Assembly (NCBI GenBank): GCA_028023455.1
Contig: JAQFVV010006231.1
Location: 8,694,036 to 8,758,035, forward strand
Source: Epiperipatus broadwayi
Taxonomy: Eukaryota > Onychophora > Udeonychophora > Euonychophora > Peripatidae
Direction: 5' to 3'
Length of the DNA: 64,000 bases
Position 1 is the first letter of the stretch, and each line of letters opens with the position of its first letter. The notes under the pieces were generated by a model that was given only the letters and a program-made list of their open reading frames with translations, was not told where the DNA came from and searched no databases. The position numbers and the translations under genes are program-made. Positions 1 to 13,309 of the stretch are shown here, one piece after another.

Positions 1-690
1 GGGGAAAATAGGTGAAACAAGCAAGCGATCAAAATTAACTGTTTCATATCCCCACAATTATGTAAAAAAATGCTTTTACTTAAATTTAGATTACAATGAT
101 GAATTGTAGTATAGTGGATAAATAAAATAACTAAATCTTTATTCTTTCTTTTGCCTGAATATACCTTACACCTGACTTATAATTCCATGTTCTAATAAAA
201 AAAATCTACAAACCCTATAAATGAAAAATAAAAACAAAAAGAAATATATATATATAAAACACACAAGAGAAAATTTTTTATAAAATAATATTAATAATAA
301 TAATATTTAAAGGGATTTTTAAAAAAAATAAAAAAGTAAAAATAAAATAGTTTCAAAAGGTAAAAAAAAAACAAAACACGTTATATTGGATATGTTTTGT
401 ATTTTATATATGTGTAAGTTTTGTATTTTATATATGTGTAAGTAGAGTATACATATGGATGTGTATTTATAAAGATATATGAGGATTGTATATATGTCTA
501 TGGGTGTATGTATATCTGTGCGTAGATGTATGTTTAAAAGAGGTATGTCTATATATTGGATATGCATATGTATATATAGATGTAGGTATGGATTATATAT
601 ATGTCTAGGGGTGATATAGATTTATATGTATATATATATGAAGAAACTATATGTGTATATTTTGATATATATTATAATGGTCGGATGGAT
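1..690. other. BMAL1 upstream intron: low-complexity AT-rich DNA
   Basis: No gene is visible. From about 240 to 680 the sequence is dominated by TATATA, ATAATAATA and TGTATATATG runs (purine/pyrimidine alternating DNA). Open frames here are translations of low-complexity sequence, not genes. Confidence 0.6.
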
Positions 691-800
691 GTGGACGTTC
701 GCAGTCTTGCCGTATCTGTGCTACAGGGCGCCACTAGGCTACTTGAACTTGGAAAATTTATAGACTGGGCAGATACGCACTGTTAAGATCCAATTTTTAC
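691..800. repeat. Short GC-richer island, possible SINE or transposon fragment
   Basis: A ~100-bp block with much higher GC than its surroundings. It contains GTATCTG and CAGATAC about 60 bases apart in inverted order, so it may fold. It lacks clear RNA polymerase III A and B boxes, so I do not call it a tRNA-derived SINE. Confidence 0.3.
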
Positions 801-1159
801 ATATGTTTTATTCTGACCATCAGCCCATGCCACTAGCTCAGTGAGACACAGAGATTTATAAAATATAAATTCTTATTTAAAAATATTTTCAATATTGAAA
901 AATAAATAAAAGAAGCCACTGCCAGTAATAACACACACAAACATTTATTAAACATATATGTAATTTAGAATTATTATTTTACTCTGCTTTTACTTTAATT
1001 TTAGCATTTAATTTATTTTTTTAACTTTTTTTTATTTTTGAAGTTCGCATAGATGAATTTAATATTTTATTAAAAGTGTAGAGTATGAATAGACTACATA
1101 GATTGCATTTGAAAAGAAAATATTCTATCCCTTATTTAACCTTAGGCCAAAAGTTTCAG

Positions 1160-1920
1160 TTAAACCAACGTCAATCCATCTGATATATTGATGTATTCAA
1201 TGCAGCATGAATACGACAGCACAAATACCATAATGTCAGGAATGTACATCTGAACAGCATGGTTATAATTGAAGAAATTGTCTCTCATCCAGTACAGGAA
1301 TGTTACATCTGTCTAGCGAGAACAATAAAAAAAACTCCATAGGAAGGGATTGCGGTCCTTTTTGCTGACTTACGATCCCATTCCATAGGCAAAGGGGTGA
1401 TCCAAGGAGCAGGGAATACCATCTGTCTCCAGTGGTCAATAAGAAAGGCTTATTAGAGTTCATAAAGTTCTTATGGTTTAAAAGAAAAGTCCATACTTTC
1501 TGGTTGCTTGCAACTTGTAAGGTGTTAATTCCCACGAGGTCCTTTATTGAGGCTGGTATTTTATTGCTGGATCTTGGTGTCCTGAGTTACACAATATAGG
1601 AAGACGATGTCATTTCCTTTCTTTATAATTAACTGAAGGAATTGGAAGTGCATCTTTCCAATCCCTTCTCCTTCAACTCTGCACATACCAACATATATAG
1701 CACATCTCTTTTTCTCTCCCAGTTCTTTCTTCACTAAAATTTATTTCCAAACTTTGTCTTTTATATTAAAATTTTGGATTGAGTGGACATTGTCATGATG
1801 ATGTTGATGGTCTTTTCATTGAGGTCCATTTCCCGAAAGATTTCTTTCATTGGCCATTCTGTTCCCATTGTTTTTTCTCTCCTATCTGATTTTTAATTAT
1901 ACATTTTGAAATGCCCAAGG
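1160..1920. other. Unassigned GC-richer segment, probably a decayed mobile element
   Basis: This 750-bp stretch has more balanced base composition than the flanking intron. It holds a 90-codon minus-strand open frame at 1263-1535 that matches no family I recognise. The lack of obvious splice sites and the setting in an intron suggest decayed transposon sequence, but no motif proves it. Confidence 0.3.
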
Positions 1921-2301
1921 GCTAGCTTACTTTTAACTAATTAAAATAATCATTTCCATTTTACAATAGCATTAATTTATTGTACATTCTTTTTATCTTG
2001 AAATCTTTCAAGTTTTTTTCTTAATATTTAGTTTTAAAACTTTTTCTTTTTTTAATAAAGTTTTCTTCTAATAATTTTTCATCTGTGCAATTTTTTATAT
2101 GTAAAGTTTAAATGACTTTTAACTTTCAATTTTTTATTTCTTAAAAAAGTTTTTATATGCGAACTTTTCTTTTTAATGTCTAAATTTTTAAAATAATGTA
2201 ATGGTGTGTGTGCCTGTTACAATATATATGTGTAAAAATAATGGTTATATTATATATGTGAAATGATGGATATGTATTTATATTATTCAAATCTTGTAGC
2301 T

Positions 2302-2333
2302 CTGATGAAGACTGCTGGACAGTCGAAACTGTA
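2302..2333 (+). ncRNA. Hammerhead-ribozyme-like motif (isolated copy)
   Basis: CTGATGA (2302-2308) is followed by an uninterrupted 5-bp stem II, GACTG (2310-2314) with CAGTC (2320-2324), around the loop CTGGA. Then come GAAA (2325-2328), C, and a candidate GTA cleavage triplet (2331-2333). These are the conserved boxes of a hammerhead core in the right order. Stem III is minimal and stem I is weak. Penelope-like elements and retrozymes are known to carry such minimal-stem-III hammerheads, so this is likely a terminal fragment of one. Activity is not shown. Confidence 0.55.
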
Positions 2334-2339
2334 AGAAAA

Positions 2340-4086
2340 TAAAGAAGTTTTTAAGAAAATTAGTTGCATTAAAGTGTATATGAATGAAGTATTATAAGCA
2401 ATATATAAGATGTTAAATTAGCAATTTTGTCCAATCAATTATTATAAAAAGTAATATTGTAATCTTTATATTTTATTTTAATTTATTAATGATAATACTA
2501 ATATGCTTCAATTAATAAATAAAAAAATCTGCCACTGTTTGTGTGAAAACTTATAAAAGTAATATCATGTAAACAATTTTGAAAAATATTTGCATTACGT
2601 TATCAAATCAACTTGCCAAATAAAGTATATATGAATGAAAGGGTTTCAATGATAAAAAGTACCATTTATAAAAATATGGTTATTTTTTTTAAATAAAATA
2701 ACAAAAATGTCATTTCAAATAAAAAAAAACTTTGTATGCAAAATTATTGCATTAAAATCATGATTTGTTAATAATAGATATTAAGAAATGATGGAATGAT
2801 AAATGATGGATCTATGTCATCTACTTCTATGACACTGATTGTAGAATCAAATCAAGCAGATAGGAGTTGAAAAATAATACAAAAGTAAATGACAGATTGA
2901 AAATTTATTCTTTATAATTAATGTTTATTGTATTGTAATTAATCAGCAAAAAATCTTTAATATTACCTTTAACACATATATAGTCTCTTCATATCCATGT
3001 TTTACTTATCCATATTTTGGGGGAAAATATTTAATAGAAAAATTAGGAAAAATATTTTAATTCATGGTGCATCTGCCAGGTGCTAGAATCATTGAAAAAA
3101 CACAAATAATTGATGTAATCTTTTTCATTAAAATAAGTTGAATTTTTAAATTTAATATCTTTTATTTCATCAACAATTTGCATTAGAAGAAAAATACTAT
3201 ATGAAATCCAAATAGAAATAAACCAATCTTCCTTAAGGTGTGAATATATCAGCAAATAATAGAATGGATTTATCTATTCTTCAGATCTGATTTTTATACA
3301 CTTTTATCTGCTAACATTGTTAAAAATTAAGAGTATATATTATATATTAATTAAATTTAAATGCATCATTAATAATTTAAAATGACAATTATTCACAGAG
3401 GATAAAGACAGAATCTCACTTTTAACGACCTATATATTAGTAATCAAATATAGGTTTTAAATATAGACATCAAATAAGCACAATTAATGTGTATGAAGTC
3501 AAATAAAAATAAACCATTATTCTGCAAAGTATGAATAACATCAAAAACAATAAAAAATAAAGTGAAATCACATATTTTAAAAGAGAAAAAATGGAGGGGG
3601 GTGGGTGATATTTATTAGCATGGAAAAAAGATAAAAAAGAATTTTATCTTTATTAAACTCTTTCATTTTATCTTTTTTAAAAATAAAGAATTGTATTAAC
3701 TTTACTAATTATAAAAATGCTAATCATAAATTATCTATTTTTTTTGTTTAAACTGCAAAATTATATTATAGATAAACATATATTATATATACTGTATAAA
3801 AATGTTTGTACTATATATATTTTGCAATAAAAATACATATTTACAGCTTGCCACTATCCATGAATTTTGATATCTGTAACAAGGATTGCAATCAAATATC
3901 ATGGATATAAAAGTATGCATGTATACATAAAATATAAAAATATAAAATGCTTGATATGGAAGTTATAGCTTAAATGCATATAAATAATTAGTTGCTGTAT
4001 TATATATGAATGTGTGATTGTTAATGAATGCTGACATAAAGCAATATATTGAATAGTTTTGTATATATGAGCTTTTATTTTTTTAG
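2340..4086. other. BMAL1 upstream intron, no feature seen
   Basis: AT-rich sequence with A- and T-runs. I see no exon, RNA gene or recognisable element before the exon at 4087. Confidence 0.5.
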
Positions 4087-4183
4087 AGGACAAGATTCTT
4101 CTCAAGGCAGTAATAGTCCATCAGAGTCATTGTTTGACAGTAGTAGTAAAACTTTGGAAATGAATATGGATGACTTTGCGGAA
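4087..4183 (+). CDS. BMAL1: BMAL1 (ARNTL/cycle), internal coding exon of the C-terminal region
   Basis: This is an internal coding exon of the bHLH-PAS circadian transcription factor BMAL1, which pairs with CLOCK and binds E-boxes in the nucleus. It is 97 bases long: one base completing a split codon, then 32 codons. The translation is Ser-, Asp- and Asn-rich (GQDSSQGSNSPSE near its start, MNMDDFAE at its end), typical of the disordered linker between the PAS domains and the activation tail. The acceptor is a T-rich tract ending TTTTAG and the donor is GTAAGA. The split first codon would give an Arg-Gly junction, matching the Arg-Gly-Ser-Ser-Pro part of vertebrate BMAL1. Its phase joins the next exon at 14573 with no correction. 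The linker itself is weakly conserved, so the call rests mainly on phase compatibility with the diagnostic final exon. The bHLH and PAS exons lie upstream of the window. Confidence 0.85.
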
Positions 4184-4726
4184 GTAAGATTTTTATAAAT
4201 ATATTATATGTTTATTTTAGTTGTTAACATTTTTCTATTAACATTTCATTATTTTTAAAGAATTTTCAGTAAATAAACAAATGATCATTGCTCAAAAGTT
4301 TGTATAAAATTCAAGCACTAAAAGTGACAGAATTGAAATCATGATCCATAGATTTTGATCTCCAGAATTATTGCACTAAATCATTTTTCAGTCTCACTGT
4401 GACATTGCTAATTCATAATCATCTGCGTCATCACTTGTGGATAAATTTGTTCTATTTGTACAATTTCACAACATCTTCCAAACTCCATTAAGTTTGAGAG
4501 TAAAGCATGAATATGAAGCAATGATGATTTTTTTTATAAAAAAGAAATAAACTTTTATGCAAAAATTCACAACCTATAGTTACTATATATTTAGCTATAT
4601 ATATAATTGACTATATTGGATCAAACAAAATAAACTGTAATCATTATTTAAGAAAGAGAATAGACTTAAAATGAAGCAATAAAAAAAGATAATACCTAAT
4701 CTTTACAAAATAAAGATAAAATATTT

Positions 4727-5372
4727 GTGAGTTTTCCAGTGAACCAACATGACAGCCTGTACTTTTGATAAATATACAGTTGTAAGGATCACAATCTACT
4801 GAAGATTTGTTAGTTAAATTAAAACAAAATTAATAAATCATTAAATTTAAAAAATGAATAAATTCCAATAAATTTTATTAAAAAGCTTTATTTCATTTTA
4901 TTTTATTTTTATTATAATGTGGGAATTGACAAGACTCTTAACATTGTTGTACTTTGGTTCAATTCAGTGTATTTCTTTTTGTCACTTTTTTTCATAAATT
5001 GTAATAATGATAAAAATTTGGGACTACTGTTACAAAATGTGATGCAGTGGACTATTTTTAAAGATATGAGATCTTGCTTTCCTGAAAAGTGTGTGTTAAT
5101 GGCCATGATATAATTGCATACTGCCAATATAAATAATGGGTAAATATTGAATTTATATACATTTTTTCAAAAAAGAAAAGAAACTATAAATATTGTAATT
5201 AATTTTTCCACAATGATTTCTTTTTTCAAAATAATAATAAGAAATAAAATGTAAATATTAAATATGATGTTTACTAGCAGGCATTTTTTTATAAACATAT
5301 ATGAGGAGCCCCTCAAAATGTAGATTTATCAAAAAATATGGACTGCAATGTTGGTTTACTGGAAAACTCACA
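4727..5372. mobile_element. Inverted-repeat (MITE-like) element in BMAL1 intron
   Basis: Two arms of about 50 bp, 4727-4776 and 5322-5372, are inverted and imperfectly complementary. Both contain GTGAGTTTTCCAGT or its close variant followed by GAACCAACAT or AAACCAACAT, and end in GATAAAT. They enclose ~545 bp with short open frames on both strands that match nothing I know. The layout is that of a non-autonomous DNA transposon. No clear target duplication was found, so the superfamily is unassigned. Confidence 0.55.
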
Positions 5373-5569
5373 AGTACCAAAGATAATTTGAAAATACTTT
5401 ATGCACGATAGACTTAAAAATTAAATGCAATCACAATCAATGAAGAAACGAAGTAAAAAGTAATGAATTAATCATATTTATTTTAAAAGTTTAAAATGTG
5501 CACATAACTTACAGAAGCAAGCTCCAGTAATCAACAAATAATAAGTAATGCTTATTAAATTTATGTAGT

Positions 5570-6060
5570 TTTATTTTATCCTTATTCCCAGGATAGTTTC
5601 TGATTTGTGGCTCTGGACAGTAAAAAGCTTGAATCAGGATCTTTTAACATAATGCAGCTTCAATCCAGCAGCCATCTTTTATACTTTTTATCATCAAGAT
5701 ATTACCTTGAAATTGAAAATATCTTATTGTTTTGATCTAAGATAATTTTGAACTTTAAAGTATTAGCTTGATAGCAACAAAAAAAAATAGTAAAAGATAA
5801 CAGCTGATGTATGGAAACTGCATTGGATCCAAAATATTTAGGTGGATTAGAATCAGTTTCAAGTTCCTTATTGACGAAAAACATAAACCAGAGAAGTCTG
5901 GGAGTATGGATAGAGAAACATTAGATGTGAATATAATAAGCACTATCAACTAGTATCTATTAACTTATTCAAGATTATAATAGATGGCAACAGTGGAGTA
6001 GGATAAACAGAATTTATTCCTATAAAGTATTATGTAAACTGGGGCTCATGTCATGTTTTT
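5570..6060. repeat. Old inverted copy of the hammerhead-bearing repeat family (subfamily B)
   Basis: 5588-5690 resembles the minus-oriented arm of the family (TAGTTTCT...TTGTGGCT, then CCAGCAGCCATCTTTTA). 5866-5930 resembles the plus-oriented arm (TTGACGA...AGTCTGGGAGTATGG). The two arms are head to head, as in younger copies near 55.4 and 63.4 kb. The rest of this copy shares blocks with those at 7.04 and 51.9 kb. The ribozyme boxes are mutated. Confidence 0.45.
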
Positions 6061-7034
6061 GGCTTAATAATAATTTATTTAATTTTTTAAATATAGTATA
6101 TGTTTCACAGAAAAAAATTATTAATTGAAAAAATAATCTAAAAAAAAAAAAGAGAGAGAAATACGTCTGTAGTTATTATATATTGCTTTTATCACAATTT
6201 TATTTTCCATTTAAAAATTTAAATAGAATAATAAACTTTTAAAATAATAATTTTTTTAAAAATAAAAAGACTGAAGACGTAAGACTCATGATTATTTCAT
6301 TTTATTATCTATGCTAAAGTTAGATTATTTGTGAAGATATTCTGGAATGTATGTGCATAAATGTAATGAAATTATATATATACAGAATACATAAAATATC
6401 AAAAAAAATTGAATCACGTGAGATATGTTATCAGCAATCTAAAAATTATGTGAGAATTTGAAAAATGGATAAAATATATTTATTATATATAACATGATAT
6501 AAAAGAATTTAAAATCAGGTATATTGGTATAGCTGAGATTGACCCTGCTTGAAATCTATCAAGATTAAATAATAATATAAATATGTAGCAAAATGGTGCC
6601 TAGCAATGAGATCTTTGAATAAATTTAATAAAAGCAAAATTTATCAGGAAAGGGACTTTAATCAAGATCTCAATGAAAACACAATTTAAAGAGAATGGAA
6701 GTGGATTTTGTAGTTATTAAATATCCCATTGGTAGATTATGTCACTGCAATCATTAATCAAACGAATAGCAAATTCCAACTTTGTTGAATAATAATCTAT
6801 CAAACAGGTTTAGAGGAATTAAAGTCTAATAAACAAAAATTTAAGTTTGTACAATATAGTAAACGTAAGCTAAAAATACTGTCAGTTTATAATTTTAGAA
6901 GTTACTATCATTACAAACACAAATTACAATCAATGACCGTAAATATACACATAAATATATACATATAAAGTAAAAATAATGATGACAAAGATTACAAACT
7001 AAAAATAATATCCAGAATGTAGAAAACAAGTAAT

Positions 7035-7235
7035 GAAATCTTACTGACAAAGGCCACAAGTCAAAAAATAATCCAGGAATATGAGCAGGGCGGCAGTGGA
7101 TAGGCCAGGGACTTAATAAGTATTTTTATTGATGACTTATGCTTTCAATAGATCATAGAATTGGAATAGTATAAATATAAGCTTCCTTCTGAAAAGCATT
7201 ATTAATCTGGTGGTCATATGATGCTTGTTTTTTTT
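7035..7235 (+). repeat. Old copy of the hammerhead-bearing repeat family (subfamily B)
   Basis: It contains CTGACAAAGGCCACAAG, with the hammerhead box CTGATGA decayed to CTGACAA, then AAAAAATAATCCAGGAATATG. The 3' blocks (AAAAGCATTATTAATCTGG, GTCATATGATG) match those in the 51.9-kb copy. Confidence 0.45.
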
Positions 7236-7239
7236 ATTG

Positions 7240-10200
7240 ATCCTGATCAAAGAATGGAAGTTATTGTAGTTAAAAAAAACTAACAATACCAACATACTTT
7301 AAGATTTATGAAACATTTATAAAAATTAAAAAATAAATTATTTCTTTAATTTCGCCAGTTTACAATAAGTGAAACATTCAAATCCAGATATTTATCACTA
7401 GTAATATATCACTTGAGCAACCAATCAGTGAGAAAAATAAAGCCAGTAAGAAAACATTTTCATTACTGTAAGAATTCAATTTTGCACAAATAATGAAAAC
7501 TGCAATTTTCTTATTAATACACTGTTAATTCTAGCAGTAATGAAATTTTGTTTGTTACCCCCCCCCTCCATCCTGAATATTTGATTGCTTTTAGAAAGAG
7601 ATATGATATTCCATAACTGAGACTTCATTATTTCCTTGGAGAGATTTTTTCCTCCAATTTCTTGGTATAGTTATAAATCTGGAAATAAATCAGTAATTAT
7701 ATATTTATTGAACTCAGTTTTGTTATCTGTAGTATCTTTCACTTTTTTGATTAGAGTGATATGTAAAAAAAATAAATTCCACATACCTTTCTCTGCTTAA
7801 ATATTAAAGAAAATATTCAATCACTCAAAAAGCTATCAATATATTATATATCTAAAAATTTTAGGGCAGTAGTGTCTACAAGTATTATGCACATTCCTAT
7901 GGAATTTGATGTTAAATTGTTCTCTGAAGCTTTGTATGATAGAGATATTGATCTTTGAACTTAAGAAAATATTTATTCAATATGCCAATAGATATGTTAA
8001 AATGAACAGCTTTGAAATTAAATTAAAATTGATTAGAGAGAACATTAATGATTAATCTCTCAATATTTAATAATATTGGCTAGATTATTAATTTTCCATT
8101 CTATTAATATCATAGGTATAAACAAAACATTTGAACTTAGTTCAGTAAATAAATGTAACAAATTATTCATAAAATTTAATATACTAATTTACCAATCAAT
8201 GGCAGAATAATGATAATGCTTGTGTTGGGCAAAAGAGACTATGTAATGGTCCTGAAGACTAAGTTGATGTTATAAAATTTTTGTTGAATTCAAATATATC
8301 AATCATAAGTTTCATACCATAGAATGAAACAGAAAATAAACTTTTTAAATGTGCCTGTAAATCAATTAGAATAATAAACTATTGATGTAAATGTGCAATT
8401 ATGAAGCACAAAAGCATTGGATGTCTGAAACTGTTAAAAACACCACCACCACAAATGAAAACTATAATTCAACGAAAAAGAAAGTTAATCATAGCAATAA
8501 GTCTTCATGATGAACAGTAAAGTAAAGAATTTTTAACATTAAACATGAAGGATCTAAGATCAAAGGGGGAAAATATATAAATGCTATTTTATATTACTCT
8601 TTGGATGTTTAAGGCATTACTGAAACTGTGTTTATTATCAACATAAACATTTATTCAATGTATTCTCAAACAAATAGAGATTAATATTTAATTAAACAAT
8701 AGAAAAACTGTAGTATTGTGAACTTATATTTATTTTATATTTTCCTCGTATCTGTCATTTAATCTCATGTATGTTATAACTTATACAATGTACATACATG
8801 TATATATTCTGTTGATTAAGGCAACTATATAAATACATTTCCAGATAATTTTATATTTTATTGAAATATAGGATTTAAGACAAATAGCTGAGACATTAAA
8901 AGATCATTAATTTTTTTTTTTTTTGATGAAACTGATTCATGATTATATAGCTATTACCTAGTCATGTAAATTCTTTTTCAAATAGTAAATCCATTTTAAT
9001 ATTAATAATAAACTATATCTTCATTTTAACATAAGTATGCTTTTCAGATCATAATATGAACACTCTTTTCTTTTGGATCTCAGGAACTATTTTGCAACAA
9101 GAATGCCAAAATACGTAAAAAAAAAACAAAACAACAACTAACTTTTAAGGCCTTGAAAATTAATGTTGATATGTCAAAAATTTTGGCTATATTGAAAAAA
9201 AAAAACCCTCTCCATTTAAACATGAGTCTTTTAACTGCGTTTTATATAATATATTCCATAGATTAGTCATCAAGTAAGATTTCTGATAAAGAATCTGATA
9301 ACTATCATATTACTAAAATACTAAATAAACAAAATGTTCAAGAGGATATTCAAGTGCAAATTGCATGAAACATACTTACATCTGTAAATCAACTGATTAA
9401 ATTAATAATTGTGAATGTAGTTAAAACAACTAAAGTACTACATTGGTGATATTAATACAATAATAGAAAATAGTTGTATAATTGGTGATCATGTTGTCTA
9501 TGTGATAGTACAGAAATTTAATGTCATCAAATAAAATTGAGAACAACATAAAGAGATTAAGCTTTCTACAATATTTGAATATTATTGCAATACTTTCCAA
9601 AAAGCATATTTCCAATATTTCAAGACCCAGATTCAATAAGGATAAAAATCACCCCAATCTATTATTGAGGTACTGAAGGAACTTAATAATAGAGATAACC
9701 AAGCAAAAATATTTTCTCAATTTTTGTTATAAAAATTTCACCTGATACTAAAAAGTAATTATTACAAGTGCACTCATTATTTATGGGCAGTAATCCTTAT
9801 CTCCAAAAGCTGATAAAGTATGTTATAGTAAAGCAGATGCCAGACACAACTGTGATGCAGATTGATTTTAAAGCATTATTTGATCACATAATTCAACAAA
9901 TCTTAGCAAGCTAACTAAAACAGATGTTATCTGATAATCTTTAGCTAGCATGTTTGTTAAATTACTCTAAAAATAGATCCACTGTATTTTTTTTCAATAT
10001 CACAAATGTTCAAAATATAAAACATCTTAGATGGGAGCTTCCCAATATTTTGCTATTATTGGTGTATATTTACATTTTATTATAGAGAAAATATGAACAT
10101 ATATGCCAATGCAAAAAAAAATTTGCTCTTGCATTGCATGGAAAATGGTATGCAAAATCATTAATTAAAGCCATACATATATTTTGCATCAGCATTAGAC

Positions 10201-13200
10201 TTCAGTATTAATAGATAAATCAACCACATGCAACTGGGAAAACTTTGTCAAATTTTTAAGATACTGCCTTTACAATAATGTCATGTGATCAGAATTCTAG
10301 TAAACACTATATCAAAGCAAATAATAAATATAAATACTGAGATATTGTGTTGCAATTCATAGTGCAACGTAACTAAACATGGATTTTCTAAAAACAATTA
10401 AAGTATGTTATCTTATCTATGATGTACATATTTGTGTGTATATATATGTAAAATGTGGGATAAAAATTTAGTCATTTTAAAATTACCACAACTTCGCATT
10501 TAAATTAAAAAGATAAGATTGTGTCATTTAATAGAGCTAAACTGTTATTTAATAATAGTAGCACATTTGTATTGACTATAATTTCTAAATATATATTTGC
10601 TTAATAATTGCAGAAATTTAAAATATTTTAGAATTTTACATTTTATTATACATTTCTAATTATAATGCTCAAAATATTTTAAAAATAAATTTCATAAATA
10701 TTTTTATGAAATAAATTTTAAAAGTTGTGAGAATTTGCCAGCTTTTTTTTTTTTAATTACGTTTGTTAATTAGCTGCACCTATTATTTTCATTTTAAGTT
10801 TGATTGATCAAGCAGAAATTTTTTTTCTTGTGAATATAAGCTTTAAAAATATTGAAATAATTCATTGCCTGCATAAAATAAGCTTGATAATTGTCGGATA
10901 TTTTGCAATAATTTTTATTACGATATTTATAGTAATCAACAGAAAAATAGTTTAAAACGTATGGTATATTATACTATTTCCTAATATATTTGCTCCTTTA
11001 TGTTTTTAGAATTACAGAGTCATTTTTTTTTTTTTGTTATTAATAAAAATTATTTTTTATTTAGTCAACGAAGCTTACATTTTCTTTATCCACAATATTT
11101 TCTATTATTACTTATTAATGATAAAATTTTCTATTTTACTATTCTCTATTTATAAGTACAGAAATCATTTCAACTCATTCAATATTTATAACAAAATAAA
11201 CACAATTAGAAGGCTGTAATAATAGATGTAGTAATAGGTAGCTCAGTGTTGTAGAAGTTTTGTCACCTTTGATGATTTAATGACATATATTCTTAAGAAT
11301 ATTTATAATTATATGAAGGCCTACTTTTACTTGTTAAATGTTTTTAGAAAAAAAAATCAAACTTTTTTTAATACTTTTTGAAATACATTCAAGTGTTGGT
11401 TAGTATAGATTATAGAACATAACATTTCAAGTAGATCGTTTTTCTCTCGTTTAGAATTGCTGATCTGACTAGTAATAGCTAGCATTGGAATTGAATCAAT
11501 GACCTTAACCAATTACATTATTCTTCCAAAAGCCTAATTGATTAGAATATCTAAATTATAAAGCTTCTTATCGGAATAGCAACACATGAAGAAGTAAAGA
11601 TAATACCATTCAAAATGTTGCGTTTCATACAAACTTATATATTACTAATCACAACTGAATGTATTTAGAAAGGTATAAATAAAGTTTGAATTTTTCTAAA
11701 AACATTGAACAATAATTAAACAAAAAACTATATGCAGAATATCATCTGAAGATTTGGACACTCTTAAGAATATTATGTATACAGCAATTTCCTTTTTGCT
11801 TTCTTTATCATTGTAGAATAACCACTAAACAAATTTGGTCAAGTTCATTCTATATGGCCAAAGAGATTTTAATGTCATTCACTAATAGTCTTTTGCTTTC
11901 TCATTTTAGTTTTAAAAACTATTCTAATGATGATCAAGATCTGTTCAGATAAGGCGATACCACAGAAACTAAACTATTAGTGACCTAGTTCTCTGAATTG
12001 CTATCATACAAGAGTTTCTTTTCGAATGATCAGACATGACTTATTTTCCATTTGCTTAAATGCAAATTGAACCAGAAAATTACTCAATCAAGTTGTTTAG
12101 CAGACTGATTTTAATTTTATTAATAAATAAATGATCACTTACATTTCATAAGCAGTTCAAATTTTTTTCCCATTTTAGAAGAAATATGACCATTTGTCTA
12201 CTGGTACAGTAGACTTGTTAAAATTAAAATATAGTCAATTTAATTTTTTACTATAAATTAGTCTTATAAAAAGTCTGATTCTATCAATTTTATACTGATA
12301 AAAAAAATCACTTCAATAATTGAATGATATATTTACTTGACCGTTTTTTTGGCCAGTGTTAATTCACTTCGTAACCAACAAGGTCAACAATTTAAAAAAA
12401 AAAAAGATTTCCCTTTTTTGATAATTCTTAATATCAAAGTTATTGTCAGTATGCATAATCCTGCTAATTATGTTTTCTTGTTCATTCAAAGAACAATTAG
12501 AATGTTTTGACTGCAAGGACTCAGATGCTTTGACACCGAGTGATGGAAGAAAAATCTTCACAATGATTAACTCCAGAATGTTAATTAATTTAAATATCAT
12601 GGGAATATTTCAAATAGAAAGGAAAATTGGACAAAGAAGTGCAAAATAAACTCCAATATGCTGATTCTGCATTTAATAGGTTAAAAATTAAGTAATTTTA
12701 TCATAGTAATATAAGTACAATTAAATTAGTTTTACATAGAACTGTTATTTTTCTAAGCTTATTGTATGGCAGTAAAATGTAGATCTTATAATTATAATAT
12801 AAAGAATATAAAAAAATTCTTTTGTGAATGCTTTATAAGATGTCAGTATGTTCATAGTTTGCTTAATATGTAATAATGTTGAATCTAATATTGCAATGAT
12901 GTACATTTTTTATTGGTTATATGAAGTGAATAAATACTAATAACCTTCCTAAAAATATTTTATGATGAGCATATTTTTCATAAGGGTGATAAGTCTTATT
13001 TATGTTACATAAACTATCTCAAAACAGACAATATGAGTGCAATATTGATGAGTTCATATGAGGCTGAATCAAGAATTATTCACATTCTGATTATATTAAA
13101 ATTTCAGTTGGCCACATGCTTTTATCTGTACTTTCTGTATAAATTCATTGTTTTCCCAGTCACTGTCATAGTTTTAAACATGCTACATCAATTCAAATGT

Positions 13201-13300
13201 GGTGGTGTGAAAAACAAAAGCTACCCCCCTTGTGATTTGCCTGCAAGAATAGAGTGCAGTGATTAAATTTTTGTGGTTTGAGGGTGTCTGGTGTTGATAT
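7240..13300. other. BMAL1 intron, mostly featureless AT-rich sequence
   Basis: No coding exon is convincing here. There is a C9 run at 7558-7566 followed by TCCATCCTGAATATTTG, which recurs as TCCATCTTGAATATTTG near 18.19 kb, so an unclassified repeat is present at both places. Poly-A and poly-T tracts are common. Short open frames are low-complexity. Confidence 0.45.
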
Positions 13301-13309
13301 TTATCAAAA

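Noticed and set aside
319-567. 82-codon minus-strand open frame
   Set aside because: Composition is Tyr/Ile repeats from TATATG low-complexity DNA; no motif, no splice context.
1263-1535. 90-codon minus-strand frame considered as a host exon
   Set aside because: No recognisable domain and no convincing acceptor/donor pair; more likely repeat-derived.
4912-5127. Antiparallel open frames inside the inverted-repeat element as transposase
   Set aside because: Too short and without any catalytic or DNA-binding motif.
12443-12649. Possible extra BMAL1 exon in the first long intron
   Set aside because: The exons at 4087-4183 and 14573-14642 already join in phase 0, and the frame here has no BMAL1-like residues or paired splice sites.
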